From the NCBI GenBank assembly GCA_022605955.1, contig JAKCOZ010000001.1:101712211-101776210 (forward strand): a DNA stretch of 64,000 nt, written 5' to 3'. Of the stretch, positions 49,872-64,000 are shown in pieces. How positions within the stretch are numbered: position 1 is the first letter of the stretch; every line of letters begins with the position of its first letter. The position numbers and the translations under genes were made by a program. The notes beneath the pieces are model-generated. The model was not told the origin of the DNA. It did no database searches and was given only the letters and a program-made list of their open reading frames with translations. The stretch comes from Rallus limicola. Lineage: Eukaryota; Chordata; Aves; Gruiformes; Rallidae.

Positions 49872-49928
49872 CACAGAATCATAGGGGTTGTAAGGGACCT
49901 CGAGAGATCATTGGGTCCAACCCCCAAA
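49872..49928 (-). mobile_element. Very short CR1 3' tail fragment
   Basis: Minus strand: GGGTTGGACCCAATGATCTC, then GGTCCCTTACAACCCCTATG, ATTCTGTG. Only the last about 57 bp of CR1 inserted, an extreme 5' truncation. Confidence 0.82.
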
Positions 49929-51535
49929 TACACCTCTGAACTGAATTCCTGCAGTATTTAAAAACACACTAAAAAGAACATGCTTAAAATATATTTAAAG
50001 GAAAAAACCCACATCTTTATTGCTTTTTTTCCCATTTATTGCTGCTTCTGCTCTTTTAGCATACATGGATTTCAGTGTTTCCCAAATAAAAACAACCCAA
50101 GTGAGTCTCCTCCTGTAAGCAGGCACATTTAATAATGTTTTTGTTAGATCTGCTTTGCAGACTACTTGAGTTAAGCTATAAAAAAATCCAAAGATGCCTA
50201 GCTTTGATACAGAACAAGTGTCCTTTTGCAGGCAGATCACGTTATAACAAGGTTTCTGATGGCAAACAGCGTTCAAAGTATGAGAAACTGTGGAATATCC
50301 AATTCAGGAAAACATTTATTACCACCTAACAATCAATTTCAGCATGACCTAGGTGTCTTTTTCATTAGGGATGGACTTCAATGCAAATCTTGTTTTGTAC
50401 ATGGTTATGCAACTGCGAAGAGCTTTGACAAGAATTTCCACACCACTCAATAAAGGAAGAACCAGAATCATCCTCCCCCATTTTCAGAGCCTGCTATGAC
50501 ACTCAAGCTCTTGGAATTTTGTCTGACTTTGCAGGAAGGCTGCGATGATACTCTTTTACAATACTGAAGGAATATTGTAATTACTACAGACCCTTAACTA
50601 CCTGACACCTACATAAATTAGCTATTAACTAAAATTAAATATCAATATATGGCTAAAGATGTGTGCACATATGTAATCTTTTATATATTAAACAGCCAGT
50701 CACCTGAGAAATGACTACATTTCCCCTTCAGTTCAAAGCAGAGAGCATTAAAGCGAGTTTGTGGATAAAGTAAGTCAAAAACCAGAAGCTCATGTGATCT
50801 CTGAAAAAGTTATTAAATAGAAATTCAAGACCCTGATCTTTCCTTTCACAACTTCAAGCCTTTTTCTCTATTTCCATGGTCTCCTTACCTTCCTCTAACC
50901 TCCTCCTCATTCAATTTAAATTATCAACACTGTCCCAGAAAACGAATTCACCGTTCATGGCCTCAAAAGCTCTGGATTAAAACACAGAAAAATCTGATTT
51001 CCATGTTATAGCACTCTGGGGTAACAATTCTCAGTGTTTTGTGGTATTATCTTTACTAGCATGTGGAAAGTTTCTCTCTAGGTAAGATGATGACAACCTA
51101 ATGCATAAGGTAGACAAGGATATATTTAATAATGCTGTGAGAAAAACACTGCCTTGAAACTCTATACTGTAATCAAGAACATACATTGCATGTCATCATC
51201 CTGATGTACATAAGGCACTGTGACAAACTCCCCAGGTTTATATTTAACTCTACATTTAACTCCAAATTAACAGATCATTAAGTGCTTCAAAATAGGCTGA
51301 AGAGTCTAAATTAAAACAAACAGCCCCTCCAATTGTGACTGATGTTTCTGCCAGATGAATCAGCATTCATTATTACCCCTCAGTCCTGTGTGAAGCAGGA
51401 AAAGCCAAGTACATTTCCATCCTAGGTAGGTTATAAGGGTTGCAAGTGAAACTACCCTGCAAATTTGTAAAAAACATTGCTACAGAATTTTATTGTCTGG
51501 TTTTCTAGAAAGAATTATTTACTTATTATAACTAT

Positions 51536-51562
51536 TATAACTTAATAGTTAATTAAGTTATA
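51536..51562. repeat. AT-rich inverted repeat, 11-bp arms, 5-nt loop
   Basis: TATAACTTAAT and ATTAAGTTATA flank AGTTA. It sits in a longer run of ATTAT/TAATT repeats (51,516-51,605). Probably simple-sequence drift. Confidence 0.7.
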
Positions 51563-54500
51563 TAATAATTATGATAATTGTAATGATTACAACTATTCTA
51601 ATTATTGGTCTTATTTACTGACAAAAATGATCAGATTTATGTGTTGACTTCATAATACACAGTGAAATTCGAAACTGCAGTAGAACCTAAAACTCAACCT
51701 GTTTCCAACGGTGGGAGAAAGTCAGTTAGCCATCATCTTCTCCAGATTCTTCTAAAGGTCAGAGTCTGAATATCACAGCAATTTTTGATCTGTACTTAAC
51801 TCGAAGGCAACTTGAGAATCATTACAGAATCCATTAAAATCTATTAATTTGAACATTAATTTGTTGCACCCGATTCCCTTGGTCAAAGGAAAGCATTTTT
51901 GATTTGCCTCACTTATAAATAGTTTAAATCAGAATTCACTGAAAAGATACAATACATTTTGCCCATTTATTAATTGCAGTGTCAGAACTCGATAGGCCGA
52001 ACGTATCCTGTGTTATCAGAGTATTCTGAAGAGTTGCATGTATGGGATTCAAGAAATATATCCATATATGACTTGCTCTGATGGATTTTACACCATTTTT
52101 CATGTGCATGACCTAACAGCAGAGCAGTGAAAGGAGTGGAACCCCACCTGGGCGTCACTACTCAGGAAAACGCATTTTTCCATGAAATTTGGCATATGAG
52201 AACCACACAGCAGGAGAGAGCTGCGCTGATGGAAGATTGCTTCATTTGCAGTCCCACATGCATCAGAACTAACCATTAGGGGACTTCTGAAAAATCACAG
52301 GTCCTCAGTAGTTCTTTCCCCTTTTTAGCTCCATGCTAAGAGCTGGCCTAGCAGGAACATGTCCGATACCCTTGGCCCTAATAGGCACCTGTGAATTTTC
52401 GCTCTGCACATCTGAAGAGAAAGTTATGCTTGAGCAAAGCAAGACTTAGTACCCTGATGGCATGGGAGGCATATTTAGCCCTCCTCCTGGGGAAACCTGC
52501 CCACGGTGATGGATTTCAGACTGCTCCCAGACTGCTCCGGGATAGACAGCTGGCATGCTGGCTCTGCGATGCACAAAGCTCCAGGACACAGCTCGTGCAG
52601 GCAGCCCCTGATTCTCAGTGGACAGCTGTGATTAGTCAGCATGTGAGGATTGCAGTGGTTAATTTGCTGCTTTCACAATCTAATACTCCCTATTAGGAAT
52701 CTGATCTTTGAGTGAATCACACGGAATGATGAAAACCATGTTTTCACACTGAGTGATCAGGAAAAGAAAACCCATCACTCAACAGCGAGTACCAAGTGGA
52801 AGCTGTTGTTGGAGAGTCTGTGCTCCCACAATTTTGGGCTGCTTTGTACTTGAGGACACCGCCATCATTAACTTGATTTAAGATGACAGGAAGATGAGAT
52901 ATTTATGAATTAAATTACACATATATTCAGCACATCAAGAACATTTTCAATAACTAGGTGGAATGACATTCCCATAAGCAGACAACGTCTCACTGAGACA
53001 GTGCCACCCCATTTGAAGGGAAATTCAGAAAGTCAGGCTCTTTGGAGCTAACCTGCTCTTGGGTCATACTGCAAACTGGACAGCTGCCAGATTTTTCAGA
53101 CTTCTCTTATTCATCCAACATCTTAAATTTGGCAAATGATGAGCTAACGCATTGATACCTTAAAGTATAATGGTAAAAGCAATTATCACGAAATACAGAA
53201 GACAAAAGCTCTTAGAAAGAAGCCTTGCCACCTCATAAAACAGTAAAATCAGAAGACCAAATCAAAACCAAAGACACAGAGCAGGAAATCAACTCAAATA
53301 GATGTTTATGAACAAACCTGTAACCAGGAGCTAATCCTGACCCTTTTAAAAATCAAACCTATCCAGTGTACCAATTCAAAATAATATACACACATTCCTA
53401 TATATTCCATGTTTTCATACAACTGTAGCCCCTCTGTCAGGAGAAACAATGCTCTCCAAGACAGAATTTCTCAGTCTGTTGTCTCCACACCACCAGAAAA
53501 CAGCATGTGAAATGACTGGAGAGTTAGAAGAAAACCCACACATTTCCACGCACCCAAAAAAAAAAAAAAGAGATAATACAACCAACCACCAGACAGTTAC
53601 TCAAGGTTTAGGGCATTTCTTCTTGATTCTAGGATGAAAATCCATTGTGCACAAGGTCACCTGTAGGTTCCTTCATAGGGGTATTTAAGAAAAACTGTGA
53701 AATGGACATGGTATCAGCTTCAACCTGCTACCACTGCCAGAATGGTCCCTTGGTCATAAACGTCCTGTAGGATCTGTAGGGGTGATGATAACTTGCTATT
53801 TAAGGAGAAGTGTCTGTAAAAAAAATCCATCAGGCCAGAGTAAGGGAAACAGCACAGAACAAAGACTTCAAGAAGGATCTACCACTGCAGGGCAGTTATC
53901 TAGCCTTCAGCTTACAAAGAAAATGATGCAACACATTTAAACCTCCCCAGATAAAGGATGAATGGTCTGGAATGAAATATTTAAATACACACTGAAATGG
54001 CAGATGTCCAGATTTTTTTTTTAAATGCTTTGCTTATAATTTACGAATCCATGATTATTATCAGAAGTTTCTGGGTTTCAGTTCTAACACTTGGCTCAGG
54101 AGACCAGATTAAAGGTGCAAGTGAAACAGAATAGCGTTTTTCAAACCACAGGAAAAAATATCCTCTTAGTAAACTGCCCAAGACCTTTTAATTCTGATCA
54201 AATTTCTGAAAAGCATAAGGAAAACAAGATGTCCCATATCCTTCCCTGATGAAAAAGCCACCCTGATCCAAAGTCATGTGAAGCCATTTATCCTTTGCAC
54301 TGTATCTGTAAGATCTGGAGAAAGCTGGGTCTTTTACTGACTTAATCTCATGAATATTATGAACATGACTTCAAATAGGGCTTGTGCACACAAAAAAATC
54401 AGGATTAATCTCTTTTCCAAAGAACATTAATGTCCATGACAAGACAAAATAGACCATTTAGTCACAAAAGATGGGGAGGGTATAGTATGCTACTAATGAA

Positions 54501-54912
54501 AGTATTTGAGAACATCAATGTCAGTGAAGTGTATATATATCTATTTTAATCATCTACTATCCTCTGCCTAATTTTCTAGGACAGTTAAATAATCTGGACA
54601 GAAAATAATAGATGCTTAGAAGAGGAAAATGTTGGATCTATTTCCAGGATTTTTCTTTTCCTTCTCTTCTAAGCTGCAGTGAAGGACTTATTTCAGTAGC
54701 ACACAGAATTGGGCCTCCAATCTGGAGGAGTAACTGAGGTTCTTCAGCTCTTCCAGGTTCTGGAACGGCGTGCAGAATTGACAAAGCCTCAGCAACACTT
54801 AATTGTTGTTCCAGCTGGCGACTGTCTTTGCCTATTAAAACATAAGGCACTAAGGCAGGACAGTCAGGAAGTTCAACAAGAAGTTCTACACCTGGAATAG
54901 ATCAACAGAAAA

Positions 54913-55543
54913 GCAGCTCAGCAGAAAGGGACCTGGGGGTCTGAGTGGCCATAAAGTCAAACATGAGCCCTTGCTGCCAAGAAGACTAATGCTATCCTGG
55001 GCTGCACTAAACAAAGAACTGCCAGCAAGTGGAGGGAGGTGATCCTCCCCCTCTACTCAGCACTGGTGAGGCCACCACCATCAGGAGTGCTGCGTCCAGT
55101 TCTGGGCTCCCCAGTCCAAGACAGACATGAACAGACTGAAGAGAGTCCAATGAAAGGCCACAGAGATCATGGAGGGACAAAAGCATGTCTCATAAGAGGA
55201 AAGGCTGAAAGAGCTGGCACTGTTGTGCCTGGAGCAGGCTCAGGAGGATGTTGTCAATGTGAATAAATACCCAAAGGGAGGGGGCAAAGAGGACAGGGCC
55301 AGGCTCTTTCCAGTGGAGCCCAGCAAGAGCACTGAGACCCTGGACACAAACTGAAACATCTGCAAATGCTCTTTTACTGTGAGGGCAACTGAGTACTGTC
55401 ACAGGTTGCCAGTGAAATGTCTACCCTTGGAGATACTCAAAAGCCACCTGGATACTGCTCTAGGTGACCCTGCATGAGCAGGGAGCTTGGAGCAGATGCT
55501 CTCCAGAACTCCCTTCCAATCTTGGTTGTTCTGTGATTCTCTG
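54913..55543 (+). mobile_element. CR1 LINE fragment, about 630 bp
   Basis: The + strand follows CR1 from GAAAGGGACCTGGGGGTCTG through ATCCTCCCCCTCTACTCAGC (I-L-P-L-Y-S-A-L-V-R-P), GTTCTGGGCTCC and CTGAAAGAGCTGGCACTGTT to CTTCCAATCTTGGTTGTTCT and GTGATTCTCTGA. Frames are broken. Sense strand is opposite to APP. Confidence 0.88.
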
Positions 55544-56837
55544 ACACTGGTTGATTCCTCACGTGAACAGAGTACATCACCTCGCTCCAACAAATAACTC
55601 AATATCATCTTACTGAGCTATTTCTGACATTCAGATCATTACAAATATATTTTATAGAGGTGATAAAAACTGGTGACTTAGCAAATACTGTAAGCTTGTG
55701 ATGATTAAAATCCACCTGGGGGGAAAAAAAAAAAAAAAGAGCTGATGCTTTAAAAACCAATGTCCTTGGATGGAAGAGGTCTTAACTGCTTATCAGACAG
55801 TCCAGCCGGGCCATATCACGTAGTGTTTAAGCATACAAAAATGATATATACAGAATTCAGTTACTTCTGTGGGAGAACTCTGCTATTTTTAATCACTGAC
55901 CCCGTGAGACATTTTTTTGCTAGAGTTCTACCAAATCATCTGTTCAACTGAATGCTATAGGGCTTCAAGGGGGGAGATTCAAGGTAAATAAACACTTCAC
56001 CAAAAATTCCGATTTCTCTCTGGAAAGGCAAGGTTACTTACTGGGTATGTACAAATATCAAGTGACATATGGGGAGAAAGCCCTGTGTAGTTAGTGCTGG
56101 ACGTCACTCTGGGGAACCTGTGCAACCACACATTGTCTGAAGGCTGCTTTCAGCCACCTCTTCCAGTTACATTACCCCTATGGGCAGAAAGGGCAGAGCA
56201 GAACGGGAGGAACAGCAATGTATGATACAGCACAGGCACACCAAATGGTCTCTTGAAAACCAGAAGGTAGGTTTTACAGTACCTTAGGGTCAAGGCCTGC
56301 ACACAACTGTACTACTTCCAGAAAACACGTTTAAAGTTTGCTGAGAAATTTCTATATGGTGGAGATATACCCATAAAATCCAAATGGAAGAAATGCTGCT
56401 GTGGAGAAATGTGCTGAGTTTAAAGAGGCAAGGGCAGAAATTCAACACTTACAGTTTGGCAAAGATGACATTCCCTTGTGTCCAATACTGAAGATGCTCT
56501 CTCTTATACTAGCCAAGTGCCTGCAGCAATTTAGAAACAACAAATCCACTGACCTCCAGAACAGCAGGAAGTATAAGACTTAACAGGAATTGTCCAACCT
56601 TGCCGTCCTCACCTACAGATTTTTATAACTACTGCAGCTGCATAGTGGATTTGTGGCTGTTTATTTCACCCCAGGTAAAAAGTCCAACTCCATCTGCCTC
56701 CTTTAAAAAGGGAAAAAGAAATACTAACTGGGAAGTATGGATCACCAAAACCAGAGGAACTGTTCTCCTCTGCAAAGAACATCTCTGTTTTCCCAGCCCT
56801 TGGTGCCCTTCTCTGCCCCTCCATATACTGCTTGGTG

Positions 56838-57090
56838 TCAAGCTGCGCCAGGGGAGATTCAGACTGGACATTAGGAAGCACTACTTCTCAGAAAGGGTAG
56901 TCAGGCACTGGAATGCACTGCCCAGGGAGGTGGTGGAGTCACCAACCCTGGGGGTGTTCAAGGAGAGACTGGATGTTGTATTGAGGGACATGGTTTAGTG
57001 GGAGCTGGAAGCAATAGGTGAATGGTTGGACTGGATGATCTTTTAGGTCTTTTCCAACCTTGATAATTCTGTGATTCTGTGATTCTGTGG
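56838..57090 (+). mobile_element. CR1 LINE 3' end fragment
   Basis: A frame ends the CR1 ORF with [22 protein letters not shown] then [16 protein letters not shown], stop at 56,996-56,998, followed by GGTTGGACTGGATGATCTT and three ATTCTGTG-type tail repeats. It is the best-preserved CR1 end in the window, so probably the youngest. Confidence 0.92.
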
Positions 57091-60000
57091 AAGTGCTAGG
57101 ATTTCACACCCATGTGGGCCTCTCCAGTGCCTGCTCTCAAGAAGAGCTAGAGCCCATGCTAACACTAGCAAGTCACAGAGTGGAAAAACATAGTAAATAA
57201 GGGCGATGGAGACACTTCTTACCAAAATGTGCTCCTATGTAAGCTAAAATGCTACCGCAGACAAAGCCAGGAGGATTTACGTTGACTGGATTAAGTGGGA
57301 TTGTCAACTGGTACAAACTCAGCTGTCCTCAGGTTGAGGACCACTGATGACAATTCCTCATCTTTCTCTATGCCAGTGCATGGAATCTGCTCTATCCCAG
57401 TACAGATAAATCCTAGAATGCTTATTCATTTACCCATGCATCAGTATGTCTGTTTTTCATCACCAGGAAAAAAAAAACCCAAACCGCATTATAGTCACTC
57501 TGATACCCAGTAATAATTGCATAACACAATTTCTACAAGTACTTTTGCCTCTAGACTAAGAGGAAGACTAGAAGTGCTTCCTGTGAAGCAGACTAGAACG
57601 GCCACCTCTGTGACCAACAAGCAATTTCAAGAATTTTCTAGTGTAATGTACTGAAATTGAGTCATAAGTTAATTATAGTTCTTACTTGATATGAACTAGA
57701 CAGATCTATACAATCCCACTTCAACCCCCTTGGTAACCTTACAACAATCCTTTTAACAAGCTCATGACACATTAAATGTATGCCAGCTTCCCTTAATTAT
57801 TCAGATACCTCAATGTGGCAACCCAACTTTAAATAAAGGTGCAGAAATCCCAAGCATTACTTCATGATTTGATGGTAAAAGTTCTTCCCTTCAGCTAAAT
57901 CTTAGGACACAAAGTACATGGAAGAGTTACAGAAAAATGAGACAACAAGAAATCCCACTGGAGTCTGAAAGACATTACTAATTACATATTCAAAACATAA
58001 CCTTTAAAGAGAGGATGAGAAAAACAATCACAAAAGAAACGTCACCAAGCAGGACAGACACAAAATTTTGCTTTTACAAAGTCCCCAGAGGTGTGTTTTG
58101 GTTTCGCAACATCAATCCCCAAACCACAAAGGTCGTCATTTTGGACTGTCAGCCTGCTGCAAACAGCTAATACCCTCAAAACTCCTTAAGAAAGATACCA
58201 CAGAATGCATGGAGAACAGCATCCTAATTCAACCCAGGGCGAGAAATGCAGCAAGGCATTTCTACAGGTCAAAATGAGCAGGTAGAATCAAGAAAGCAAC
58301 AAAAAATTGTGTATAAATGCCAAAAGACCAGAACCACCTGAGGCAGCGCTAACTTTGCCCTGGACAGGCACTCCAGACAACATGCAGAGATGCAGACTGA
58401 CAGGTATGGGCACTAATGGTTAAAGAGAAAGCGTTAAAAGAAAGCAGGTCCTCAGATGTCTTTAGTCTGTAGCTTATCCTCTATTTACAGCTGTCAAGCT
58501 TTTTCCAAAAATACTTAAAAAAATCTTCACAGGAATTTGCGAGGCAAGAGTCTCTTGCACAGATTTTGTCAGGCTAAGCTGCAGCGTGCAAATACTTGAA
58601 ACAGCACATGTCCCACAGCTCACCATGTGCATCTGAATGCAAGCAGTGATCTGGGGTCTGGGTGTGTCTGTCCTCCCTCACAGCTGCACAATCCCTGAGC
58701 GTGGCAGCCAGAACACACTGCAGAACACCACGACAGGCACAGTAACAATAGCTTGGCTTTATTTTTCAAGAGAGATTAAGTAATATTCTCCTATTTATGC
58801 TCATAACTGAATGTTTCAGAGCTTAGCTACAACACTGCTGCAGTAGGCGGTGCTGATTATTTCATCACTGGTGGGGTAGAAAACACGGAGTTGGGGACAT
58901 CAGTCTGGAAACAGCAGAGTAAAGGCAGGATAAAAATTCTTCTCACCACCTGCCCATTTGACTGATACACAGTCAAAGCTTTGACGTAGCTTCTGATTCA
59001 GAAGCTGTGCCTGCTGTGCCACTCCCAGCAATAAATTGCCTCTTACATACATGGATAAGCAGCCTAATCAAATAAGGATTCAAAGCAGGATGTGCTCAAA
59101 GGAACCGCCGATTTCTCTTTGAGCCTGTCACTGCACTCTCTCTGAGCTTTTGTATGTATTAAATAGTATCTGAGATTTATCAGAGCAAAAAGGTGAGTAC
59201 AAATACCCAGGTAACCAAATAATCTGCTCACCTACAGTGTGCAAATAAACCTCCCTTCCCAGATTTTTCTGTGCCACTCTCCTATTCATGGGGCATACCT
59301 CTGCCTGTGAGAAACACCACTTAACACCAAGAACTGCATCAGTTGCTGAGAGTGACCTCGTTTGTAGCACATTTGCATCACTGCCCCTGGAGAAATCATT
59401 TGCAGCCAAAACACCAAATGGTCTCCTGCAAAAATGACCTGCTTATGCTTTTCCAGCTTTGTCATAACAGTCACAGCCAGGCAGGTCATTACACATCGGT
59501 CCAACGCTCGGCAGAAAGATCCTCACTTCAGGTACGTGCTGCTTTCTACCCTCGGGAGTGCTCTGGGTCTTCCTACGTACCTATACACTCAAATCAACAC
59601 TTTAGGCCAACCGACAGTCAGCTGGTGATGGACACCTGTGGATAAAGACTACGACACCTTTAAATTTTACCTTGACTTCCTGACATCACCTCTGCTGGAG
59701 TCCTGAAAATAACTAGAAGTGTTAAAAGGCTGCTTGTAGCACAGAAGCTGGGTTTTGTACTCTGGATTCTGCACCTGGAAACTATGGCTGTAAACCTGCT
59801 ACCTGAGGTAAGAACTTGAAAAATATCATGTTATTTTTTGAGGAACTTCAAGTATCCAACTGCTGGACTGTGATTCACCTGACCATTGGCCATTAGTTAA
59901 AAAGTCTTCACACTGTTGAAGGAAACATCCTCTTATGCAACTGCTGTGTCCCAGGAATGACTCTGGAATATTCACTGTTCAGAATGAAGACTTCAAAAAT

Positions 60001-62674
60001 AACTGACATAAGTTCCAAGTGTGCACCTTATCTTCAGGCACATGGACAGTCCAATGACTAAATACCAACTATTTATCATGGATGAACCTCTGGTAGCAGA
60101 CTGTCAGGAAGACATAAGGGAAATGATAAGGTATTCCTAGTTTAGTTTCTAAAAAAACCAATTAAATCCCAAAACCTGAGATTCAAATTTGTCAGCACCT
60201 ACTAAGAGAGAAACCATGTAAAATGGGGCATAGTATTTCTAGCAATGAGAAAATCTAGTAAAAGCCAGAGGCTTATTAGAGGAATTTAGCCCACAGCACA
60301 AATTCACAGGAAACTAGATCTCATACATTTTGTTGCCTCTGTCGGAGTTGTGTCCTCTAAAGCAAAGATTATTCATTCCTAAGGTGAAAACTGTTCATGA
60401 AGAATTCTGCAGTAAAGTGTAGAACTAGAAACTGAAAGTATAATGAAAAAAATCTGGACTAAAACATTAGCCACTTAACTTGCATCCCAGCCTAAGAGAA
60501 GAACTACTTTGACCTACGAGGCCTTACATGTGAGGATTATTCAGACACTGTATGTGTGAGGTGTTCTTACCTAGGTTATTTTTCAACTTCTTCACTGACT
60601 CAGACTAAGTCAATGGTTCTAACAAAAAGCATTTTATGAAGCATATACCTTTTAAATTTTTTTTGTATGAGAGTTGCAGTGTTTACTGGGAATGTTACAA
60701 GGTGCAATTTTACTAGTATTTTACATCACAGATTCTACTGCTGTAAGAGTCCCTTTTCCATGGGTTTAGGAAGAGTACAGAAACTAAAAAATTCAATATT
60801 TTCAGAACAGAATTTGAAGCAGACTGATCAGAGCTCCAAGTTAGAAAAATACTGTCTCCTTTAACAGATGGGAACAACCTCAACAAAATTCCATTAAAAC
60901 CAATAAGTAAAACCAAGTATACAGCCAATCTTACTAACAAAGAGAATGTTGATACTGAAAGAGAATAGGTGTTCTTCTCATTACTGCATTTTATCTAGTA
61001 CAACCCAGATCTGATAGTCTCATCTTTAATTTCTGCTGCCTGGTAACTCCCAGTATGAGAACTTATTTTTCATTGCTTTAAGCTCTGCAACACCTTGAAA
61101 AATTTTTAGTATACAAAAACTACAAAAATATCAAGGGAGGGAAAAAGTATTCAAGAGACCGTGAGAGACTTTCTCTTTGAGATATCTTAGCTACTCTCAT
61201 CTTAGTAGGAAATAATATCCTATTAATTTTAGGCTCTCCCCCCTTCCCCCTCAAAAAGAAATTAGTAATACATTTGAGATTAGGAGTCAGATTTTTGTTA
61301 ACTACTTAGCAGTTAATAGACTTTTGCTCCCATGTCACTTCAAAGCCTCTGAAATTCTCATTCCATTTCAGTATTTAGGAGGGAAAAGAAAATTTAGAAC
61401 AATGTCCTCATCAACCAGTGTTACCGTTACCAATATTAAAAGAAACTGAAATTTCAAGCAAAAAGCCCGAGGGAATGGTGGTGGTGCAGAAAGAAAACAA
61501 ACTGAGCATCTTGAAGACCTAACAGTATTGGCTGCTTCTTTGCTACAGCAATGATACACTTTCAAATGATCGATAACACAGTGTTGCTTGGGTTTTTTTC
61601 CCCAAACGCCTCTCTGCAACTGCAGACACCGACTGCTGTGGAGCACAGAAACACATGGTGAAGGTTAATTACTAATTCAGTTATCTTTGTATTCCCTCCA
61701 AACTCATTCCTCCTGATCTCATCCCCAACCCTCTCAATCTATCTCACAAGAACACCTCCTTCCCAATCTGTGCTTCAGGCAAATGAACCCCCCACTACCC
61801 TCTGTCCATCCCCTCCCTGTCCTAACACTCAGAGCAATGGCGTGCCCCCCTCCCTCATGTTTTAAATAAATCAGTAATTTATTTATTCAGCTGAGGCTGG
61901 TTATCTGTGACACTAATCCATTAACTGCCATTTGTGCAAAAAGCTGTTTCAAAGACACTGCCTGTCCCATTTCCTCCCCTTGCATTCATCCAGGCATTAT
62001 TTTTCTTAAAGAAGCCCATTAGCAGCAGGATGTCCAGAGCCGTGGCTATATCTGAAATTATACAGGCTAAGTGAAGCTGCCTTCCTGTAACAGCAGCACA
62101 CAGCAGGGTCTGAGCTCCGTGAAGGAGATGTCACTGTTGCAGCAATGCCACAGCCAGAAGCAGGAACCTGGATGGGAGGAAATACCACTCTCCCTCACAG
62201 CCATCTGCTGTGACAACACCCAAGGAAGATGAGAACACGGGACTGTTGGTGCCTGACTGGTAGCTTGCGCACTGGAAGAAACCAGAGGAGACATCCATTT
62301 GTCCCACTAACCAAGAAATAAATACACAACCAGTCAGATACTGGCTGCACTTAGCAGCTTCCAGTTAATACTTACATTTCTCTCAGATGCTTGGATCTGC
62401 AGCTAATTCTTTAGCCAGGGGATTTCCAAAACTTCTACGTCAGATAAGGTAAATACTTACCATGTAAATTAAATAACCAATCCCAGGAAGGATTCACTAA
62501 ATCTCACTGTCAATAGCTGCTTCCATTATAGCAGGGAGGCTCCAAATATAAATTAATATGTTTCAGGAAAAACATTTGCAACAATATAATGATGCCACTG
62601 TATAGGTTATACAGGAATTACTATATAATACTTGCTATAATTTAATTTATAACTTAAGAACATTGGCAAGTTTA

Positions 62675-62890
<216 letters not shown>

Positions 62891-64000
62891 CTATGGAAAT
62901 AGAAGTATTTTAAGGAGGAGAATACTACTGCTGATTTGACATTACTACAAATTTTATAGGTTATAGAGAGCAAGACAGTTTTCACTTGTGCTAGGTATAA
63001 GATCTCAGTATTGCTCTGAGTACTGAAATTGCCAAATCCATTGCAAAATTCACCTCTCTCCTACAGCTGTTACAAAAATAGTGTTCTAAATGCTCTTCTG
63101 TAGCAACTACCTGAAATCCCATGGGAATGCAGTCATTTAAAGTAGGGGTTGACATTTGCTGTGGGGCAAAGCACGTACACAAGCAGCTATTGTGGCAGAA
63201 ATCCACAACCTCACTTATCCTTCAATAGTATTCACATTTGCCCATACCCCTAAGTTTCCACATTACGTGCAAGCCAATCGAGGTGCAATGACTGCTGCCT
63301 CAAAATGTTTCAGCTGATTTATTTTTCTTTCCCCTCTACCTTAATACTGCAAAGAGAAACAGCATGCTCTGAAAAAAGCACTGTTTTTCTTGGTAAAAAC
63401 AGTTGCAAATATTTTCAGCTGAAAACAAGTATCTTTCCACCCAGAAGCATTACTGCATTGTCTTGTGTGACTACACTCTATTGCCTCAGGCTCCCAGGTG
63501 TTGAGGCGTGCCATCCCATGATAGAGGCTGCCCCAGGGTACTCTCCACAAGCATCACCTCTCTTCAAGTAGGAAGGGAAACTGAGGTGCATCTTAGAAGG
63601 TTGACACGCCAATGAGGCCTAAAGAGGAAAATGGTTTGCTGAGGGCAATTTCAACGAAAAAACCCAACAAACCAGCATGATTTCTTCAAATTATACGCTT
63701 TAGAACAACGTTTTTGTTTTCCCTTTTCCACTGAAAAAAAATGCCCCATCAGATTGTCCAGCCTGCCTTGCCCCAACCTTCTGACCCATACAAGAAGTGA
63801 AGATACTGTAGAAATAGACACTCGGATGGTGATAACACCAAGTAATGCACTGCACTTCTCGTATCTAAATGCCAGCTTCCAGCCATCACCTGTGCTGCCA
63901 CACAATCTGTAGTCTGCAAAATCTCACTGGGCTTTGTTACTAAATAACCCAATGGTTTAGAAACTGAAAAATCATGGTAGATGCAAAAGGACATGCTGTA
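62891..64000 (-). other. APP: APP intron 12, 3' part (continues beyond window)
   Basis: It ends in the acceptor ATTTCCATAG before exon 13. No frame matches the residues expected from exon 12 (a run of K-H-F-E-H-V-R type), so the sequence is intronic to the right edge. No repeat element was recognised. Confidence 0.8.

Noticed and set aside
51536..51562. AT-rich inverted repeat as a microRNA precursor
   Set aside because: Stem of 11 bp is far too short and embedded in simple AT repeats.
62991..63994. Minus frames near the right edge as APP exon 12
   Set aside because: None contains the residues expected at the end of exon 12, and no frame is joined to an AG/GT pair of the right length.

Overview
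The window is vertebrate nuclear DNA, almost certainly from a bird. Several CR1 LINE copies end in the avian 3' tail (short direct repeats of the ATTCTGTG type), and one sequence resembles an avian retroviral LTR. The order of birds cannot be told from the sequence. Most of the window (about 14,160 to 64,000) is the 3' half of one gene on the minus strand, amyloid beta precursor protein (APP). Nothing here looks prokaryotic, and I found no second protein-coding gene.

Layout, read along the + strand. Positions 1-14,159 lie downstream of APP and are intergenic. They hold three CR1 fragments (about 4,400-4,705, 8,200-8,477 and 9,975-10,745), a probable LTR (8,478-8,932), simple repeats, a G-quadruplex motif and a 24-bp tandem duplication. 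From 14,160 the APP transcript runs leftward. It has a 3' UTR of about 1.15 kb with two poly(A) signals about 280 bp apart, then exon 18 (15,311-15,412), exon 17 (22,631-22,777), exon 16 (25,847-25,947), exon 15 (36,700-36,753), exon 14 (43,350-43,571) and exon 13 (62,791-62,890). Numbering follows human APP770. All six exons have the human lengths, intron phases and GT-AG borders. Exon 12 and everything 5' of it lie beyond the right edge. The introns are 19.2, 6.6, 10.8, 3.1 and 7.2 kb. They contain more CR1 fragments, one old LINE remnant, microsatellites and a CpG-rich patch.

Together the exons encode the end of the E2 domain, both N-glycosylation sites, the juxtamembrane linker, the complete A-beta segment (identical to human over residues 1-42), the transmembrane helix and the intracellular domain. 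The eta, delta, beta, alpha, gamma and caspase cleavage sites are all recognisable. Exon 15 can be skipped in frame, which creates the chondroitin-sulfate site of L-APP (appican).

The most interesting signals are regulatory. Two UGCAUG (RBFOX) motifs lie 11 and 46 nt inside the intron after the weak 5' splice site of alternative exon 15, and a U-rich, PTB-like tract precedes that exon. The 3' UTR keeps miR-101 and miR-153 seed matches and the two-site polyadenylation layout. A CpG-rich patch sits in the last intron. I did not find a wholly new biological system; the splice-control arrangement around exon 15 is the best candidate for follow-up.
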